Source: an uncultured Acetatifactor sp.
GTDB lineage: Bacteria > Bacillota > Clostridia > Lachnospirales > Lachnospiraceae
Reading direction: 5' to 3'
NCBI GenBank assembly: GCA_910578215.1
Contig: CAJTPH010000030.1
Coordinates: forward strand, 1-49,133
DNA: 49,133 nt
Below are positions 47,903 to 49,133 of this stretch, one piece after another. Position 1 is the first letter of the stretch, and each line of letters opens with the position of its first letter. Made by a program: the position numbers and the translations under genes. The notes beneath the pieces are model-generated. The model ran no database searches. It saw nothing but the letters and a program-made list of their open reading frames with translations, and was not told the DNA's origin.

Positions 47903-49133
47903 ATGGGATTGATTAAGGTAGCAAAAAACGTTGTGGAATCCATGCTGGCGGACCAGTGGAGAGAGTATTTTTACTGCAGTGCGCTGCCGGGCGATATTCT
48001 GGTAAAAAAGGGCCAGCGGAAGAATACCGGCGGGCGAAACGGCAACAAAAAGGGGTCCGAGGATGTGATTACAAACGGCTCCATCATTGCCGTCAACGAG
48101 GGGCAGTGCATGCTCATTGTGGATCAGGGAGGGGTGGTCGATCTGTGTGCCGTGGCGGGAGAGTATACCTTTGATTCCTCCACAGAGCCCAGCCTTCTGT
48201 ATGGAGACCTGAGTGAAAATGTGAAAAAAACCATGGAGACCGCCTTCAGGCGTTTTACCTTCGGCGGAAATACGGGTAAGGATCAGAGGGTTTATTTTAT
48301 CAATACCCTTGAAATTATGGATAACCTGTTTGGCACGGCGTCCCCCATGCCCTTTCTGTATGTGGATGACAGGCTGGGAATCGAGCTGGAGGTGGATATT
48401 AAGTTTAACGGCACATATTCCTTCAGAATTACGGACCCGCTGCTTTTCTATAAAAACGTATGCGGAAATGTACAGGACAGCTATATGCGCTCCAAGCTTC
48501 AGTCTACCATGAAGGCGGAGCTGATGCAGGCAATGCAGCCCGCGCTGGCAAAGCTGGGAGATCTGCGTATCAGGGTGTCGGATATTCCCAAGCATACGCT
48601 GGATCTGACGGAGGAGCTGAACAGGCAGCTTTCCGAAAAGTGGGGCGAGACAAGAGGCATCGAGGTTGTCAGCCTGAACATGAACGCGCCCACCATGGCG
48701 CAGGAGATGCGGGACAAAATTAACGAGGCCCAGATGGATGTGGCTTACATGAATGCGGATATGCGCATGGCGCGGGCTTCCAAGGCGTCCTCTCAGGCGA
48801 TGATAGACGCCGCCAACAATTCGGCAGGATCTGAGCGCGGTACCATGGGTATGGGTATGGCGATGATGCTGGGCGGCGAGATCGGAAATATGCTGGCCGG
48901 CAACGGAAGGAATCCCATGTATCAGAACGCGGGCGGCTATGGCGGGCAGCAGAACGGCCAGGGGCAGTATATGCAGCAGAACGGCCAGGGGCAGTACATG
49001 GGGCAGACCCCCCAGGGACAGTATAGGCAGCCGGCTGGCGCGGCGGCGCCGGAGCTTGGCTGGAAATGTAAATGCGGATATGCGGATAACAAAGGACGGT
49101 TCTGCGCGGAATGCGGCAGTCCCAAGCCTGTGG
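47903..49133 (+). CDS. SPFH-domain protein with zinc ribbon, YdjI/virion-core-like (cut by window end)
   Basis: The frame runs open from the ATG at 47903 (AGGAGG 8 nt upstream) past the window end, at least 410 codons. The N-terminal 290 residues match the SPFH/Band-7 family of Bacillus YdjI: MGLIKVAKNVVESMLADQWREYFY, ALPGDILVKKGQ, GSIIAVNEGQCMLIVDQGGV and a helical KSQLQSTMKAELMQAMQ-like region. A Met/Gly-rich helix and a Gln/Gly/Tyr-rich linker follow, with a 27-bp tandem duplication at 48947-49000 (QQNGQGQYM twice). The visible end is a zinc ribbon with WKCKCGY and FCAECGSPKP. YdjI-type proteins work with PspA-like envelope-stress factors; no such partner is in view. Confidence 0.85.
   Translation, partial: MGLIKVAKNVVESMLADQWREYFYCSALPGDILVKKGQRKNTGGRNGNKKGSEDVITNGSIIAVNEGQCMLIVDQGGVVDLCAVAGEYTFDSSTEPSLLYGDLSENVKKTMETAFRRFTFGGNTGKDQRVYFINTLEIMDNLFGTASPMPFLYVDDRLGIELEVDIKFNGTYSFRITDPLLFYKNVCGNVQDSYMRSKLQSTMKAELMQAMQPALAKLGDLRIRVSDIPKHTLDLTEELNRQLSEKWGETRGIEVVSLNMNAPTMAQEMRDKINEAQMDVAYMNADMRMARASKASSQAMIDAANNSAGSERGTMGMGMAMMLGGEIGNMLAGNGRNPMYQNAGGYGGQQNGQGQYMQQNGQGQYMGQTPQGQYRQPAGAAAPELGWKCKCGYADNKGRFCAECGSPKPV

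Overview
The window reads as chromosome of a spore-forming, strictly anaerobic member of the Clostridia, most likely Lachnospiraceae. The evidence is a complete spoIIIA operon and spoIVB, class III fructose-bisphosphatase, a clostridial asp23-nusB-xseA-xseB-ispA-dxs-tlyA-nadK-argR-recN cluster, a stand-alone pyruvate formate-lyase radical domain, AGGAGG ribosome sites, and fairly GC-rich, CTG/GTG-heavy codon use. No rRNA, tRNA, insertion sequence, prophage or CRISPR array was seen. Both edge genes are cut by the window.

Layout. 1-4.3 kb: the end of a glycosyl hydrolase, a small unknown gene on the minus strand, an alpha/beta hydrolase, a four-copy 62-bp leader repeat in front of a gene of unknown function, and an XRE regulator. 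4.4-7.4 kb: a T-box controlled, AT-rich valyl-tRNA synthetase of archaeal/Rickettsia-like type. 7.4-9.4 kb: a transglutaminase-like lipoprotein and a convergent glycyl-radical protein. 9.6-14.9 kb: spoIIIAA-AH, the forespore-mother cell channel. 15-19.3 kb: deoB, prfC and a second transglutaminase-like lipoprotein. 19.4-28.8 kb: the asp23-to-recN housekeeping cluster (envelope protein, antitermination, exonuclease VII, isoprenoid synthesis, rRNA methylation, NADP supply, arginine control, DNA repair). 29-31.1 kb: spoIVB, with no spo0A behind it. In its place is a compact promoter/40-codon ORF/terminator unit and a degenerate 17-bp repeat array. 31.1-34.3 kb: a CNNM/CorC transporter convergent with typA. 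34.7-40 kb: a two-OB-fold SSB-like gene, a cobalamin adenosyltransferase-like gene, dapA-dapB behind a hairpin-rich leader, and fbp. 40-43.1 kb: a Ser/Asn/Gly-rich lipoprotein, a eukaryote-type HisA, and a LytM-domain protein paired with a bactofilin. 43.1-49.1 kb: a TrpR-like YerC regulator, a zinc-binding cytosolic chemoreceptor, DUF1836, a HIT protein, an orphan ABC substrate-binding lipoprotein and an SPFH/zinc-ribbon protein.

Most of this is core chromosome. The less ordinary parts are mainly regulatory DNA: the 62-bp leader repeats, the 17-bp array after spoIVB, a small hairpin motif with compensatory changes found before nusB and before recN, a possible small RNA between recN and spoIVB, and the dapA leader. 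Genes with an unusual history are the AT-rich ValRS and the HIS6-type HisA. No single new multi-gene defence or metabolic system could be supported from the sequence.
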